Shown piece by piece: positions 13,108 to 14,138 of a stretch of DNA of 14,138 bases. The position numbers and the translations under genes were made by a program. Numbering within the stretch: position 1 is the stretch's first letter; each line of letters starts with the position of its first letter. Origin of the DNA: VRUE01 sp044867645 (GTDB taxonomy: Bacteria; Actinomycetota; Thermoleophilia; Solirubrobacterales; 70-9); contig JBIOVI010000033.1 in assembly GCA_044867645.1 (NCBI GenBank), positions 1-14,138 of the forward strand, written 5' to 3'. Below the pieces are notes generated by a model, which was given only the letters and a program-made list of their open reading frames with translations, was not told where the DNA came from and searched no databases.

Positions 13108-14138
13108 TTGGCTGTCGATACGAGCGCAGTTGCGAAGTTGGATGTTGAGCCCGGAACGCTGCCGGAGACGATGGCCGCGTGGGTGATCCGTCAGGAGCGC
13201 GAGGGCGAGCCAACCGACGCCTTCCAGCTCGAGCAGATCGAGGTCCCCGAGCCCGGCGCCTTCGAGGTGATCGTCAGGGTGATGGCCGCCGGAGTCAACT
13301 TCAACAACGTCTGGGCAGCGCTCGGCAAGCCAGTCTCGATCTTCGGCTACGGCGACCACCCCGAGTACGGCCATCACATCGGCGGCTCCGACGCCTCGGG
13401 GATCGTCTGGAAGGTCGGCGAGGGCGTCACGCGCTGGAAGCCCGGCGACGAGGTCGTCGTCCACTGCAACCAGGCCTCCTACGAGGACGTCGAGGTGCAC
13501 GGGCTCGATCCGCTGGCGGCGCCGAGCCAGAAGATCTGGGGCTACGAGACGACCTGGGGTTCCTTCGCCCAGTTCACCAAGGTGCAGGCGCAGCAGCTCC
13601 TGCCCCGTCCCCAAAACCTTTCCTGGGTCGAGTCCTCCGCCTACGGCCTCACCTACTTCACCGCCTACCGGATGCTGATCGATCAGTGCAAGCTGCAGCC
13701 CGGCCACAACGTGTTGATCTGGGGCGCAGCCGGTGGCCTCGGCGTCTTCGCCGTACAGCTCTGCAAAGCAGCCGGCGCCAACGCCGTCGGCGTCGTCTCC
13801 TCCGATGAGAAGGGCGAGCTGGTCAAGCAGCTGGGCGCGGTCGACTACATCAACCGGGCTGAGTTCGGCGAGATGATGCGCACGCCGGAGAACCTCGCCG
13901 ACAAGGCAGCCGACAAGGAGCGTTTCAAGGCCTCGCGCGGTTTCGCCAAGCGGGTCAAAGAGATCCTCGGCGACGCTCCCGACATCGTCTTCGAGCACGT
14001 CGGCCAGGCGACCTTCCCGACCTCGGTCTTCGTCGTCAAGCCCTTTGGCAAAGTCGTCATCTGCGGCGCCACCTCGGGCTTCCAGCTCGACTTCGACGTG
14101 CGCTACCTGTGGATGCGCCAGAAGCAGATCATCGGCTC
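13108..14138 (+). CDS. ccr: Crotonyl-CoA carboxylase/reductase, 3' end beyond window
   Basis: NADPH-dependent reductive carboxylation of crotonyl-CoA to ethylmalonyl-CoA, for the ethylmalonyl-CoA pathway or for polyketide extender units. The partial product of 343 codons starts LAVDTSAVAKLDVEPG. It carries the Ccr hallmarks GVNFNNVWAALGKPVSIF, HPEYGHHIGGSDASGIVWKVG, IWGYETTWGSFAQF and the Rossmann motif IWGAAGGLGVFAVQL, which separate it from ordinary quinone oxidoreductases. The Asn in FNNVW and the Glu in GYET sit where CO2-binding residues are described in the Kitasatospora enzyme. The third, a later His, lies beyond the visible part. The start is TTG at 13108 with GGAGGAG (13097-13103) 4 nt upstream. 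Full family length is about 430-450 residues, so roughly 100 are missing through truncation by the window edge, not damage. Confidence 0.93.
   Translation, partial: MAVDTSAVAKLDVEPGTLPETMAAWVIRQEREGEPTDAFQLEQIEVPEPGAFEVIVRVMAAGVNFNNVWAALGKPVSIFGYGDHPEYGHHIGGSDASGIVWKVGEGVTRWKPGDEVVVHCNQASYEDVEVHGLDPLAAPSQKIWGYETTWGSFAQFTKVQAQQLLPRPQNLSWVESSAYGLTYFTAYRMLIDQCKLQPGHNVLIWGAAGGLGVFAVQLCKAAGANAVGVVSSDEKGELVKQLGAVDYINRAEFGEMMRTPENLADKAADKERFKASRGFAKRVKEILGDAPDIVFEHVGQATFPTSVFVVKPFGKVVICGATSGFQLDFDVRYLWMRQKQIIG

Noticed and set aside
13084..13998. Minus-strand open frame of 304 codons over ccr
   Set aside because: The plus strand encodes an unmistakable Ccr with a strong ribosome site.

Overview
This window comes from a GC-rich bacterial chromosome. 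Almost every gene uses G/C-ending codons, GTG and TTG starts are common, and an F420-pathway gene (a fused CofG/CofH FO synthase) sits beside a crotonyl-CoA carboxylase/reductase, a YgfZ protein and RmuC. This suggests an Actinomycetota lineage, possibly Thermoleophilia (Solirubrobacterales or Gaiellales). The phylum is moderately secure; the class is inference from gene content and style. No rRNA, tRNA, CRISPR array, transposase or phage gene was seen, and no stretch over 300 bases lacks a gene.

Layout. Positions 35-3365 (minus) hold a zinc alcohol dehydrogenase directly downstream of the FO synthase. Positions 3434-4198 (minus) hold an aquaporin-family channel. A 90-bp divergent gap then leads to a plus-strand group: a solitary NMT1/THI5-like substrate-binding lipoprotein (4289-5248), a conserved hypothetical protein (5292-5654) and a receiver-like small protein (5654-5980). 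These converge, with a 7-bp gap, on a minus-strand metal cassette that runs from 10149 down to 5988: Tat-exported two-domain multicopper oxidase, ZIP-family transporter with an extracytoplasmic beta-sandwich domain, DtxR/MntR-type regulator, and Nramp (MntH) transporter. Junctions inside the cassette are tight or overlapping, so it reads as one operon. Divergent from it are ygfZ (10314-11267), a small lipoprotein (11279-11797), rmuC (11893-13068) and the first 343 codons of crotonyl-CoA carboxylase/reductase (13108 to the window edge).

How the parts may work together. The metal cassette combines an exported copper oxidase, two different divalent-metal importers and its own metal sensor. Just upstream of the oxidase lie two AT-rich near-identical 21-bp units, exactly two helical turns apart, overlapping a plausible promoter. 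They are the best candidate operator for the MntR-like protein. The cassette therefore looks like a self-regulated Mn/Fe acquisition unit coupled to extracytoplasmic metal oxidation.

The second theme is a set of GC-rich inverted repeats that protein-coding content does not explain. One (2539-2648) is read in frame inside the FO synthase and adds a low-complexity insert of about 37 residues. One (7286-7388) supplies the first 32 codons of mntH and contains its Shine-Dalgarno and start codon. A perfect 21-bp-arm repeat (10218-10287) sits between the operator and ygfZ, and a short relative (5255-5271) follows the binding-protein gene. Several share a GGGGA..CCCC or GGATGACC core and may belong to one family of palindromic elements able to enter genes in frame. 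That relationship is a hypothesis from visual comparison only.
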